Part shown: in pieces, positions 7,420 to 17,422 of the stretch | Numbering within the stretch: position 1 is the first letter of the stretch | Layout of the letters: every line of letters begins with the position of its first letter | Source: an uncultured Hungatella sp. | GTDB taxonomy: Bacteria > Bacillota > Clostridia > Lachnospirales > Lachnospiraceae | DNA length: 64,000 nt | Assembly: GCA_949879795.1 (NCBI GenBank) | Contig: CATLBR010000011.1 | Span: 1 to 64,000 of the forward strand | Direction: 5' to 3' | Notes under the pieces: model-generated | Told to the model about the DNA's origin: nothing | The model's input: the letters and a program-made list of their open reading frames with translations, nothing else | Database searches by the model: none | Translations under genes and position numbers: made by a program

Positions 7420-10400
7420 TTATTCTTCTGCTTCTTCCTTTTTCCTGGCGGGACGTTCTTCCGCCAGGGCCGCCTCGGTTCCCGACAATGTTCCGGCTTT
7501 TGTCTCACCCTCATCCTCATCGTTTTTTTCTTCTGCGCTCATGTAATCTATGATTACCTGGCTTCCGTCCATCTCCAGCACTGTCACCGCGATCAGGCCT
7601 GACCTGGGTTTTCCTGTCCACCGTATCACGGCCATATCGTCCTGGTCACTCTCGTAGATTCCGTCCCCGCCGTCTCTGACAGCATCGGAGGCCGTGGCCT
7701 TTCTGCGCCTGCGCAACGCATTGGAACCGGTGGCGTCTGTCTCATCCGCCTCCTCAATCATCACCAGGAAATAGCCGTCGGAGAACAGTTCCATATCTAC
7801 TGCCACTTCCTGGCCTTCCCGGTAGTCCTCACAGTAGTCCGCCAGATCCAGAATGATGGTTTCCGGTTCTGTGAATGTGTGGATTAAGTCATCTTTCGAG
7901 ATAAAGTCGGTCAGGGATATGAGGAAGGCAGGTTCTTCCGCCTTCTCTACCGTGATGCTGTCAATGTCCACTCCCGTGGAATCATCCGCCATCCACCAGA
8001 TGGATACGCTCACCGCATCTCCCGACGGCATTGTGCTCCACTCGAATGTGGCTTTCTCTCTCTCGTCCGTCGCGTTGGAGCCAAAGCTGTTTCCGTCGTT
8101 CGCCTTTTTCCAGCTGTAGCCGTTTTCAGACGCCGGGTCCACCACATTCCCTTCCAGGATTCCGTTAAATCCTTTATCAGAACTCAGCTCCACCCTAATC
8201 TTTACCTGGTCCTGGCCAGCCGCGTAGTCTGCTAAGTACTCTCCCAGCTTCAGGGGATAACTGTCATATCCTCCGCCTGCATTCTTCTCGTTCACAAAGG
8301 TATGGATCGGAGTCTTCTCCGGTTCCTTCTCTTCCCTCACTACCGTGATGCTGTCAATATCCACTCCCGCAGAACCGTCTGCCATCCACCAGATAGATAC
8401 GCTCACCGCATCTCCCGACGGTATCGTGCTCCACTCGAATGTCGCTTTCTCTCCCCCGTCCGTCGCGCTGGAGCCAAAGCTGTTCCCATCATTGGCCTTC
8501 TCCCATCTGTAGCCGTTTTCGGACGTTTCGTCCACCACATTTCCTTCCAGGATTCCGTTGAACCCTTTATCCGAACTCAGTTCCACCGTAATCTTTACCT
8601 GATCCTGGCCAGCCGCGTAGTCTGCTAAGTACTCTCCCAGCTTGAGGGAATAGCTGTCATACCCGTCGTTTGCGTTCTTCTGGTTCGCAAAAGTATAGAT
8701 CGGGGTCTTCTCCGGTTCCTTCTCTTCCCTTACTACCGTGATGCTGTCAATATCCACTCCCGCAGAATCGTCCGCCATCCACCAGATGGATACGCTCACC
8801 TCGTCTCCCGACGGTATCGTGCTCCACTCGAACGTCGCTTTCTCTCTCCCATCCGTCGCACTGGAGCCAAAGCTGTTCCCGTCGTTCGCCTTCTTCCAGC
8901 TGTAGCCGTTTTCGGACGTTTCGTCCACCACGTTTCCTTCCAGGATTCCGTTGAAGCCTTTGTCCGAACTCAGCTCCACTGTAATCTTTACCTGATCCTG
9001 GCCAGCCGCGTAGTCTGCTAAGTACTCTCCCAGCTTGAGGGAATAGCTGTCATATCCGTCGTTTGCGTTCTTCTGGTTCGCAAAAGTATGGATCGGGGTC
9101 TTCTCCGGTTTTTTCTCTTCCCTCACTACCGTGATGCTGTCAATATCCACTCCCGTGGAATCGTCCGCCATCCACCAGATGGATACGCTCACTGCGTCTC
9201 CCGACGGCATCGTGCTCCACTCGAATATCGCACACTCTCTCCCGTCCGTCGCGCTGGAGCCAAAGCTGTTTCCGTCGTTCGCCTTTTTCCAGCTATAGCC
9301 GTTTTCGGACGTTTCGTCCACCACGTTTCCTTCCAGGATTCCGTTAAATCCTTTATCAGAACTCAGCTCCACCGTAATCTTTACCTGGTCCTCGCCAGCC
9401 GCGTAGTCCGGCAGGTAGTCTGACAGCTTCAGGGAATAGCTGTCATATCCTCCATCCTGGTTCTTCTGGCTCGAGAAAGTATAGATTGGTTTCGTCTCCT
9501 GCTCGCCCTTCTTCACAATCTCCACCGTCACGCTCACCAGCTTCAGCGGCAGCTTGCTGTCGTCCCCTGCCTGGATACTCACGTTGTCCGCGGTCGGCGT
9601 CGTCTCCAGGCTGATGCTCTTTCCTGTGGACAGGATCTCCTTCTCTTCCTCCACATCCGAGTTCACCATCAGCTTCGCCTGGGACTCTTTGTCAAATGTG
9701 GCCGTGATCCTCACACGATCCCCCACCTCATAGCCTTCACAGTGACTGGATATGGCTGCGTTGTACGTGTCGTTCTCCGCCCCCCATGCATGCTCAAAGG
9801 TGTAAATCGCCTCCACCGGCTTCTCCTGCTCGCCCTTCTTTATAATCTCCACCGTCACGCTCACCAGCCCCAGGGGCAGCTTGCTGTCATCTCCCGCCTG
9901 GATGCTCACACTGTCCGTGGTCGGCGTCGTCTCCAGGCTGATGCTCTTTCCTGCGGACAGGATCTCCTTCTCTCCCTCCACATCCGAGTTCACCATCAAT
10001 TTCGCCGTGGATTCCTTGTCGAATGTGGCCGTGATCTTCACCCGGTCGCCCACTTCATATGTCTTGCAATAGTCAGATATGGGCGCGCTGTAGGTGTCGT
10101 CGTTCTGACCCCACGTATTTTTGAAAACATAGATGAGATCCGGTTTCGGTTTCTCGTCCGGCTTCGGTTTCTCGTCCTTCTTCTGCTCCACTTTCACCGA
10201 CAGCAGATTCACCGCCGCGTTCCCGTTCATATCCATAATCTGGATATTCATGTAATCGTTGGCCGGCGTGATGGTCTTTGTGAGGACCTTCACCGCCTGG
10301 CTTCCCTCCGCGTTGGTGTAGCCGTTCTCCCCGTTGTAGCCGATCTGCGCTTTCACATCATTGTCAAAGGTCAGCGTCACCACAGTCTCCAGACCCGGTT

Positions 10401-13400
10401 CAAAGCCGCTGTTGTAAGCGCCGAACGATGTCTCAAATCCGGTCCACTCGGCCATAAACCTGTGGATTCCCTTCACCGGTTCCGCCTTCTTCACAATCTC
10501 CACCGTCACATCCAGAAGCCTCAGAGGCAGCTTGCCGTCGTCTCCTGCCTGGATGCTCAGGTTATCTGTGCCGGGAGTGGTCTCCAGAGTGATCCTGGGG
10601 CCTACGGCAGTGATCTCGCCTTCTCCCTCCACGCCGGAAGTCACCATCAATTTCGCCTGGGAGGCCTTGTCGAACACCGCTGTGATCCGCACTCTGTCTC
10701 CCACCTGGTATTCCTCCTTGCAGTGGCCGGATATGGGAGCGCTGTAGGTGTCGTCCTCCCCGCCCCACGAGTGGGTAAAGGTGTAAATCGCCTCCACGGT
10801 CTGGACCGCCTGGATTTTCAGAAGGTTCGCCGCCGAATTGCCGTTCATATCATGCATCCACACAGTCAGTCTGTCGTCTGCAGGAGTGATTGTCCATGTA
10901 AATGTCTTCCCGGGTGCATTCCCCTTCTCTTCTGCCGTCCCTGCGCCCTCCTTGCTGTACCGGATGCCTGCCGTCACCTCTTTGTCAAACGTCAATGTCA
11001 CCGTCACAGGTTTTCCCTGGACAAATGTATCCAGATACTGGCTGAAGCTGAAATTCAGTTCTTTCTTATCTCCCGTAAATGTGCCCAGGATTTCCTGTTC
11101 CTGTTCCACTTTCACACCGACAAGTTTCACCGTGCTGTTTCCGTTCATATCGGCGATTCCTATGGACAGGCTGTCGTCGGAAGGCGTGACGGCTGTGGTA
11201 AATGTTTTACCTGTGCCTTCGCCCTCCGCCCGGGTCCAGTCCGGAGAATTGTAGTCCACATAAGCCTTCACATCCGCGTCAAAAGTCAGCGTCACTTTTG
11301 TCTTCTTTCCTGCCCTGTAGTCTTTGTTGTAGGCGCTGAACGTGGTGTCAAAGCCGTTCCATGCCCCCCGGAACACCTTGACGGCGCCGCTCTGGCTGTC
11401 AAAACATCCTTCTTCGCCGTACACGATGACAAATTTGGAGAATTTGCTGCTGGCAAATGTGACCGTGTTGGGATTTCCGTCCAGATCCTCCAGGAAATCC
11501 GCCGCTTGGTCGTGGAAACGCACCACCGCGAACTCATAGCCCTTTCCCTGCAGTTCTCTCGGAACAGGCATCTTAAACTTTATGGGGTCCTCGGTCTGAG
11601 TCACCTCCGTCCTGCTTTCGCCTTCCTGCTTATATATGGTAATATCCGATGCCCTGGCAATTTTTATGCTCCCCGGTTCACCTTCTGCCAGAGCCTGTAT
11701 CCTGCTCTCCTCCTCCTGGGAGACCTGACTGTTCTCCACGGAGATTGCCACCCTCACGCCTCTGTCGATCTCCTCCTTGGTCAGCACCGCGGTTCCCGCT
11801 TCCCTCAGAGACAAGGCCAGCATGCCGTCTTCGTACTGTCCTTCCACGGACACGATATCGTTAAAGTTGGGTTTTCCCTCAATCTCCACCTTGATGTTCA
11901 GGATCTTTACATGGCTGACTCTTGAAGGCAGCTCCCCAAGCTGGATGCCCACGTAATCGTCGTCCGGCCTGCCGGTTCTGGAAATACTTTCCGAACTCTG
12001 ATAATCCGTCACATTCCATTTCCCGTCTATATTGAAAGCAATGGCAAGGGGCGCCGGCTTATCAAATTCCGTCGTAACCTTCACCGTATCTCCCACCTGG
12101 TAGTCGGAATGCCATTTGCTCAGTTTGGTGCTAAATCCGCTCCACGAGGAGGTGAGCACCGCGATGGGCTCCTCTTCCAGAGTCTTATCCTGCTTTACCA
12201 CCTTCACCTCGGTGACTTTCATCTCGCCGTCGCCGGAGCTGATCTGCATGTTGCTGATCTCCTGGGGAATCAGATAGAACGCCAGAGCGTCCTGGATATC
12301 CCTGTAGGAAAATACTGCCTTCCCGTCTTTCACATAGGTGGGCGCCACTCCCTGCTGCTGTCCGTCGCTGGTGGTAAACTGCAGGCTGGGTTCCACCCCT
12401 TCTTCTGCCTCATAGGACACAACCAGATAGATTCCCTCTTCCAGTTTTTTCACGATCTCTTCCCAGTTTTCCACGTCTCCCCACTGCCATGAATCCAGGG
12501 TGAGGTTCTGGGGATAGATATCTCCGGTCTTATCGGCCACATCCTTATAAACAGTCCGGTTGGGTGAGTTGTAGTCGCTCTCCTTCTCCACTCTGGGTTT
12601 TTTCTCGTCTCCCGGGTCGCTCACCTTCTTATCCGAGATCCATATGTTGGTGATCCTCACATCATTGTAGGCGGAGAGCTGAATGGAATCCACTTTGGCA
12701 TCCCAGCTGATTCCCATCATATTCCGGAACACGTCCATGCGCATGCTGACAACATGTTTCCTGGTGCAGTCTTTCTCCGAAAGTTTATAGCTCTTTCCGT
12801 TTTTCCACTCTCCGTTCACGGAGGCTCCCCATGTGAGCACCGTCCAGCCTTCATGGCCGTAGGAGGGTCCCATATACTCCACACACAGGTATTTCTCGTC
12901 TGGCGTATCCAGCATCCGCTCGATATCCCCGCAGACCCAGGACTGGTTGGGCAGCCCGTCCTTGAACATAGACTCCTCTCTGGGAATCTCCGAACCTACA
13001 TGCAGCGTCAGTTCCTCGATCTTTCCGTCGCTGTAAGCTCCAAGATTCAGGTAGGATACATTGCTCTCGGAGGTTATCTTCATCATCCTCCTGAGATATT
13101 TGACGCTGAAGGTCTGTGTCACCTTCTTAGCAGAGTCCTCGCTGTCCGCGCTGTAGCCCGGGCCGTTGACCCACTCTCCGTCCACGCTGGCTCCCCATCC
13201 CAGGATTCCCCAGTTCTCATGCTCTGCCGCGCTGGAGTAGGTCAGGGTGATCCAGTCCGTATCCGCGCAGTCCAGAATCCATCCGTCGTCAGTCTCATAC
13301 TGCTGGTTGGCTTCCCCTGCAAACAGCAGGTAGTCCCCCGGCTCACTGTACCGGGTACTTGCCAGACGCCCGCCGCCGTGGGCCGATACGCCCGGTCCCT

Positions 13401-14340
13401 TTTTCAGGATATCCACGCTGACAGAGACTACGCCGATCTTATAGTTGGCCCACATATCCGTGATCTGAATGTTCAGATAGTCATTGTCCGGCGTCATCTC
13501 CCTTGTTATGGACTGACCGTCCCCGGTGAGAGAAGTCCACTGGCCGTCTATATTCATGCCCAGCTGGCTGGACACGTACTTGCTGTAGTTTACGGTCACC
13601 CGCACCTGATCACCCGGCTCATAGTCCGGATTAAAATCAGAAAATTTCGTCTCGTAACCCTGCCACAGCCCTGTAAACTTGTGGAGATAGGTTCCTGTGT
13701 CCGCCTCCCCTTTCCTGACGATCTCCACGGAGATATGGGTCAGGTTCACGCTGGGAAGCCCTTTCAGATCCGATATCTGAATATTCAGGTAATCGCTGTC
13801 CGGCACCAGGGTGATATTCCTTTTCTTTCCCTCGCCTCTGAAAGAGTTCCAGGCCCCGTCGATGTAAAGTCCGATCTGGCTGGTGACTGATTTGTTAAAA
13901 GAAAGCTGGATTCGAACCTCGTCCCCCGGTTCATACCCTTCTATATAGTCGGTGAGTTTGCACTCGTAACCTACCCACAGACTTGTAAACTCGTGGAGAC
14001 AGCGGGTGTCCTCTTCTTTCTCATCCTCCGCGAGGATACTCTCTGTCTCTTCCTGGCTTTCTGCCTCACTCGAGCCGCCGCTCTCTTCTGCCGCGGCTCC
14101 CGACTCGTCGGCTCCTTTCGCCTCACCGGATTCCTGCATTTCCCCAATATTCTCTGATGCTGTCCCGCCGGCGGGCTCTGCCTGGGTTTCCGCCTCGGCT
14201 GCCGCTCTGGTCTCCTCGATCAGCTGTCCGGCAGAGGCCATGCTGACCCCTCCGGAAGTCACCGCCAGAGCTATACAGAGCGCCATGGACATGGACCGTT
14301 TCGCCACCATGCTCTCCCAAAGATTTGAGAAATGCCTCAT
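7420..14340 (-). CDS. Giant secreted multimodular repeat protein of the mannan locus
   Basis: A 2306-residue secreted protein with no recognised catalytic domain. A signal peptide (1-37, cleavage likely after ASA) is followed by an acidic low-complexity linker (38-103), then a chain of about 95-130-residue beta-rich modules. Type A (105-210, 218-315, 727-822, 987-1080, 1083-1180, 1293-1386) shares a start like F..W.GYET..S.Y and an end like VSVEIVKKG. Type B (about 330-450, 452-570, weaker 595-715) shares WGASV(D/N)GEW. Type C (1183-1285, 1402-1502, 1512-1613) shares DDTYSAPIS and QAGDD.KLPL. Type D is four near-identical 131-residue repeats (1619-2142). A divergent end module follows (2150-2270). 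The modules resemble carbohydrate-binding beta-sandwiches, but I cannot assign a CBM family. No LPXTG, SLH, dockerin or C-terminal membrane segment is visible, so the mode of surface attachment is unknown. It starts 13 bases after the GH26 stop with GAGGAGG upstream, so it is probably co-transcribed. A role in holding mannan at the cell surface is inferred. Confidence 0.85.
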   Translation of the reverse strand: MRHFSNLWESMVAKRSMSMALCIALAVTSGGVSMASAGQLIEETRAAAEAETQAEPAGGTASENIGEMQESGEAKGADESGAAAEESGGSSEAESQEETESILAEDEKEEDTRCLHEFTSLWVGYECKLTDYIEGYEPGDEVRIQLSFNKSVTSQIGLYIDGAWNSFRGEGKKRNITLVPDSDYLNIQISDLKGLPSVNLTHISVEIVRKGEADTGTYLHKFTGLWQGYETKFSDFNPDYEPGDQVRVTVNYSKYVSSQLGMNIDGQWTSLTGDGQSITREMTPDNDYLNIQITDMWANYKIGVVSVSVDILKKGPGVSAHGGGRLASTRYSEPGDYLLFAGEANQQYETDDGWILDCADTDWITLTYSSAAEHENWGILGWGASVDGEWVNGPGYSADSEDSAKKVTQTFSVKYLRRMMKITSESNVSYLNLGAYSDGKIEELTLHVGSEIPREESMFKDGLPNQSWVCGDIERMLDTPDEKYLCVEYMGPSYGHEGWTVLTWGASVNGEWKNGKSYKLSEKDCTRKHVVSMRMDVFRNMMGISWDAKVDSIQLSAYNDVRITNIWISDKKVSDPGDEKKPRVEKESDYNSPNRTVYKDVADKTGDIYPQNLTLDSWQWGDVENWEEIVKKLEEGIYLVVSYEAEEGVEPSLQFTTSDGQQQGVAPTYVKDGKAVFSYRDIQDALAFYLIPQEISNMQISSGDGEMKVTEVKVVKQDKTLEEEPIAVLTSSWSGFSTKLSKWHSDYQVGDTVKVTTEFDKPAPLAIAFNIDGKWNVTDYQSSESISRTGRPDDDYVGIQLGELPSRVSHVKILNIKVEIEGKPNFNDIVSVEGQYEDGMLALSLREAGTAVLTKEEIDRGVRVAISVENSQVSQEEESRIQALAEGEPGSIKIARASDITIYKQEGESRTEVTQTEDPIKFKMPVPRELQGKGYEFAVVRFHDQAADFLEDLDGNPNTVTFASSKFSKFVIVYGEEGCFDSQSGAVKVFRGAWNGFDTTFSAYNKDYRAGKKTKVTLTFDADVKAYVDYNSPDWTRAEGEGTGKTFTTAVTPSDDSLSIGIADMNGNSTVKLVGVKVEQEQEILGTFTGDKKELNFSFSQYLDTFVQGKPVTVTLTFDKEVTAGIRYSKEGAGTAEEKGNAPGKTFTWTITPADDRLTVWMHDMNGNSAANLLKIQAVQTVEAIYTFTHSWGGEDDTYSAPISGHCKEEYQVGDRVRITAVFDKASQAKLMVTSGVEGEGEITAVGPRITLETTPGTDNLSIQAGDDGKLPLRLLDVTVEIVKKAEPVKGIHRFMAEWTGFETSFGAYNSGFEPGLETVVTLTFDNDVKAQIGYNGENGYTNAEGSQAVKVLTKTITPANDYMNIQIMDMNGNAAVNLLSVKVEQKKDEKPKPDEKPKPDLIYVFKNTWGQNDDTYSAPISDYCKTYEVGDRVKITATFDKESTAKLMVNSDVEGEKEILSAGKSISLETTPTTDSVSIQAGDDSKLPLGLVSVTVEIIKKGEQEKPVEAIYTFEHAWGAENDTYNAAISSHCEGYEVGDRVRITATFDKESQAKLMVNSDVEEEKEILSTGKSISLETTPTADNVSIQAGDDSKLPLKLVSVTVEIVKKGEQETKPIYTFSSQKNQDGGYDSYSLKLSDYLPDYAAGEDQVKITVELSSDKGFNGILEGNVVDETSENGYSWKKANDGNSFGSSATDGRECAIFEWSTMPSGDAVSVSIWWMADDSTGVDIDSITVVREEKKPEKTPIHTFANQKNANDGYDSYSLKLGEYLADYAAGQDQVKITVELSSDKGFNGILEGNVVDETSENGYSWKKANDGNSFGSSATDGREKATFEWSTIPSGDEVSVSIWWMADDSAGVDIDSITVVREEKEPEKTPIYTFANQKNANDGYDSYSLKLGEYLADYAAGQDQVKITVELSSDKGFNGILEGNVVDETSENGYRWEKANDGNSFGSSATDGGEKATFEWSTIPSGDAVSVSIWWMADGSAGVDIDSITVVREEKEPEKTPIHTFVNEKNAGGGYDSYPLKLGEYLADYAAGQDQVKIRVELSSDKGFNGILEGNVVDPASENGYSWKKANDGNSFGSNATDEREKATFEWSTMPSGDAVSVSIWWMADDSTGVDIDSITVEKAEEPAFLISLTDFISKDDLIHTFTEPETIILDLADYCEDYREGQEVAVDMELFSDGYFLVMIEEADETDATGSNALRRRRKATASDAVRDGGDGIYESDQDDMAVIRWTGKPRSGLIAVTVLEMDGSQVIIDYMSAEEKNDEDEGETKAGTLSGTEAALAEERPARKKEEAEE
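7915..9486 (-). repeat. Four tandem 393-bp coding repeats
   Basis: Four in-frame units of exactly 131 codons begin at residues 1619, 1750, 1881 and 2012 of the giant protein. Units share long identical stretches such as DQVKITVELSSDKGFNGILE and SIWWMADDS. The nucleotide sequence is also nearly identical between units, which points to recent duplication and makes the repeat number likely to vary between strains. Assembly collapse or expansion is possible here. Confidence 0.9.
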
Positions 14341-14353
14341 AATTTTTCCCTCC

Positions 14354-17300
14354 TCACCTTTTTTTCTTCTTCCCTTCCATGATCAAGGCCATCAGGCATC
14401 CCACCGCCGCCAAAGCCACCATTCCCGAAAGTATGGGAAGCAGCCAGGATGCGGCAGAAACCTTCTTCACTGTTCCGGAGGCAGTCTCCGTCTCTTCTGT
14501 GCTGTTATTGCTTTCTTTTTCTTCCCCCGCAGCCTGGGAAGCCGTATCCGCCTCGGTTTCCGTGTCGGCCTCCCTGCCGTCCCCCGTGTCCTTTATCAGG
14601 AACTCCGGTTCTGTCTTTCCCCAGACCACCGCGCGGATATCGTCGTAGTACAGCGCCCCCTGAACCAGTCCGTCGCCGTCTATGGCAGGTGAATCCCCGA
14701 TGGCATTGACCCACAGGCCAAAACCGGATACCCCCGCCGCTGCCTCCTTTGACAGGACTCCCTTTCCGTTTTTATCCTGGAACTCACTGAAAGGCAGGGT
14801 CACCAGGATAGGAGATGTGGTGCCTGCATACTCCGGGTACTCCTGGAGATAGGCCTCATAGGAACCGCCGCCTCCGGTGTTGATCTGCACCACGGTCTTC
14901 TGGTTTTTCCCGTCGGGCTTCACCCAGAACTGCAGCGCGTCGCATCCTGACCAGTCCGCCTCCTTGGGGAATTCGCAGCCCGCCCATCCGGTCCGGGTCT
15001 CCTTGTAGTCAAACTTCAGGGCATACTCCCCGTCATTTCCCATATCGTCAGCCAGGCTGATGCTCATCTCGCACCCGCTGTCCTTGTTGGTGCTCCAGCT
15101 GTCCAGGAGAAGATTGGTCAGCCCTCCGTAAAAGTCGAAGGTATCGATCACCAGGGGATCCTCGGCCATAGGCTCTATATTGCAGATAACCCGAATCTCC
15201 TGAAGTTTCTCCCCGTCTCCGTAGAGTTCGATCTTACCGTCCGCGTCCGGCTCCAGCTCCCCTGCCGCAGCCGCGTCCAGAACAGCCTCCACATATTTCC
15301 CGTCCACCGCGGCCGGTATAACCGTCTCCTTGCCGCCGGCTTTCAAGCGGAATTCCGCCTCCCCTGCTTCCCGGTTCAGCCTGGCCGCCAGCTTGGTCTC
15401 TCCCAGGACTCTGCTGCCCGCCACAGGCTCCGTCATATATCCGCTGACCTGCTCCGGGGAAACCAGAGTGGTGTCTGTCAGATTGCCTGCCAGGATGCTT
15501 TTCAATACCTCTGCCTGGTCGCCGGCAAAGATGCTCCCTTTGTGGTTGTACATGGAGATAAATGAATCCAGCAGCTCGTGTCCGAACACCTTTCCGCCTT
15601 CTCTCCTCTCCACCACGAAGGGCGTATAGTATCCGCCGCTTCTGGCATAGTTGGACCACAGCATAAAGTAACAGCAGTCATATTCCGGTTTCACCATGAT
15701 GTCCAGCATCTCCGTGTACCACCGGGGCCTCCGGTTTCCTGTCTCCGGGATTCCGCCGCTCTTCATGGATGACATACCTGTCTCCGTCACCGCCATGAGC
15801 TTGCCGTGTTCTTTGGCAAATGCGTCGGTCAGTTTCAGAGTATTCTCAAAGTTCTTTAAAAACGTGTATCCCTCCTCATCGGGAGCAGGATTGTTGTCAT
15901 AAGTGTCAAAACCTACCAGATCTACATACTCGTCGCCGGGATACCGCTCCTCGTACTCTTCCAGGCTGGCCGCCTCCGAGCCTGGGCCATAGAGATACAG
16001 CAGGTTGTGGATATCTCTCTCGTCCCTGAGATACTCCACCGTGTATTTATACATACTTTTGTAAGTCTCCGCATCGCAGAAGGCTTTGCCCCACCAGAAC
16101 CAGCTTCCTGTATTCTCGTGGAAAGGACGGAAAAGCACCGGCCCCTTTACCTGGCTTACATAATCTGCTATGAGATCCAGATGGGCTCTGAACGCCTGGT
16201 GAAAGGCTCCTCCCGGCAGAATCTGGTTCATGCAGTCGCCGGTGAGCACATAGGAATCCGCCGGCGAAAAATCGAACCCGTCATAGCTGTTCTCAAACTC
16301 TCCTTCCAGCTTCACCGTGCCTGAAAAGTTGGGCATGTGGCTGGACAGCGTGATCACCGCCCCCCGGTCTATAGCCTCGTTGCTGAACAGGGCCGCAGCC
16401 CTGATATTCCCCTGGTTGGTGTCCGGCAGCTGTTCCCCCGGATGGCGCTGATTGTATTTCTCTGCAAACCCTGCAAACCCTCCTCCGCAGTCCATACCCA
16501 CGATGGCGGCCAGTGAACCTGTCATATCCTCTGTATCCGAATCTGTCAGGTCCCCCGCCCCCGCCTTCAGCACTGTGTCCTCCATGTGTCCGTAGAGGGT
16601 GGCGTCCGATTCCCCCACCGCCTTCAGGTACTGGTACAGCGCAGCCGTGGAGGCGTCCGCCTTCGGATCCGCCAGCTTTATCTCCCCCGCGTAGTCAATC
16701 GAATCTCCGTTGACCGTAAGCGCCCCCCGGCCGCTGGAGACCGCCGTCTGGGTCTTGGCCAAAACCGTGGACTCTACCAGAAATTTTTCCTTTTTCACGT
16801 TGCTCAAGGTGATGTTGTCGATCCACACGCTTCCTCTGTAATCCGTGTATTCGCCCACAAGCAAAATCATCAGTTTTGCCGGTTTCTCCCGACCGGTATA
16901 TTTCTCGTCACAATTCAGCGACAGATTCACCAGCTTCAGCCCGTCTGCGTCCTCCGCGGGTATCTCCTGGATGTTCACGCTCTGATCCCCGAAAATATTG
17001 TCGGAAAAGGCCCTCACCGACAGTTTCCCCGTGGTAAATGCCGACGGGTCATAGTACAGATCAAAATTCAGCGCCTTGTACGGAGAATAGTCGATCCCCT
17101 CCGTCTCTTCCAGGCAGATCCCTGTCTGGCTGTAGCTGTTGTCCGTGTTCAGGGAATAGTCCAGTTCCAGCTTCAGCATCCCCTTAGACGGGTCGTGCTC
17201 ACAGCTTCCCTCTCCCTCATAGCTGTCCCCTGACCAGCTGTCGTCATATACCCATCCCTGGGCTCCTTCTTCAAAATCCCACACTCTCGCCGTCTCCGAA

Positions 17301-17413
17301 GGATCCGTCCCCGGCTCCCCGAAAGCACTCATCGAACCTGCGGGAGAAGCAGCCAAAATCACTGCCAGCATGGCGGCCGCTCCTCGTGGTCTTAAACGTC
17401 TCTTCTTTACCAT
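14354..17413 (-). CDS. GH26 endo-beta-1,4-mannanase, membrane-anchored, with two binding modules
   Basis: A 1019-residue secreted enzyme predicted to cut mannan at the cell surface. Order: signal peptide (1-31), a CBM27-like beta-sandwich (about 41-205, starting VWDFEEGAQGW), a GH26 barrel (about 255-630) with acid/base Glu433 in RPFHENTGSWFWWGK and nucleophile Glu544 in AVTETGMSS, a small beta domain (650-745), a CBM23/27-like module (753-932), an acidic Ser/Thr linker, and a C-terminal membrane segment (989-1012) ending KKKKR. This layout resembles the cell-attached GH26 mannanase known from Roseburia. The start at 17413 has GGAGG five bases upstream; an in-frame codon 33 bases earlier has none. 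The gene follows the second permease after a strong hairpin (17423-17458). Catalytic assignment is firm; the CBM families are assigned by eye. Confidence 0.93.
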   Translation of the reverse strand: MVKKRRLRPRGAAAMLAVILAASPAGSMSAFGEPGTDPSETARVWDFEEGAQGWVYDDSWSGDSYEGEGSCEHDPSKGMLKLELDYSLNTDNSYSQTGICLEETEGIDYSPYKALNFDLYYDPSAFTTGKLSVRAFSDNIFGDQSVNIQEIPAEDADGLKLVNLSLNCDEKYTGREKPAKLMILLVGEYTDYRGSVWIDNITLSNVKKEKFLVESTVLAKTQTAVSSGRGALTVNGDSIDYAGEIKLADPKADASTAALYQYLKAVGESDATLYGHMEDTVLKAGAGDLTDSDTEDMTGSLAAIVGMDCGGGFAGFAEKYNQRHPGEQLPDTNQGNIRAAALFSNEAIDRGAVITLSSHMPNFSGTVKLEGEFENSYDGFDFSPADSYVLTGDCMNQILPGGAFHQAFRAHLDLIADYVSQVKGPVLFRPFHENTGSWFWWGKAFCDAETYKSMYKYTVEYLRDERDIHNLLYLYGPGSEAASLEEYEERYPGDEYVDLVGFDTYDNNPAPDEEGYTFLKNFENTLKLTDAFAKEHGKLMAVTETGMSSMKSGGIPETGNRRPRWYTEMLDIMVKPEYDCCYFMLWSNYARSGGYYTPFVVERREGGKVFGHELLDSFISMYNHKGSIFAGDQAEVLKSILAGNLTDTTLVSPEQVSGYMTEPVAGSRVLGETKLAARLNREAGEAEFRLKAGGKETVIPAAVDGKYVEAVLDAAAAGELEPDADGKIELYGDGEKLQEIRVICNIEPMAEDPLVIDTFDFYGGLTNLLLDSWSTNKDSGCEMSISLADDMGNDGEYALKFDYKETRTGWAGCEFPKEADWSGCDALQFWVKPDGKNQKTVVQINTGGGGSYEAYLQEYPEYAGTTSPILVTLPFSEFQDKNGKGVLSKEAAAGVSGFGLWVNAIGDSPAIDGDGLVQGALYYDDIRAVVWGKTEPEFLIKDTGDGREADTETEADTASQAAGEEKESNNSTEETETASGTVKKVSAASWLLPILSGMVALAAVGCLMALIMEGKKKKR

Positions 17414-17422
17414 GCGCACCTC

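Noticed and set aside
7420-7500. Possible C-terminal sorting signal on the giant protein
   Set aside because: The end is acidic/basic (ALAEERPARKKEEAEE) with no LPXTG-like motif and no hydrophobic segment.
7915-9486. Regular repeats as a possible CRISPR array
   Set aside because: Units are 393 bp, contiguous, in frame and coding; there are no short repeats with unique spacers and no cas genes.
9742-11925. Long open frame of 727 codons on the plus strand inside the 2306-residue gene
   Set aside because: It is antisense to a protein with clear repeats and signal peptide. Its sequence is His/Leu/Arg-rich without domains, and it has no ribosome site. Long antisense frames are common over GC-rich genes.
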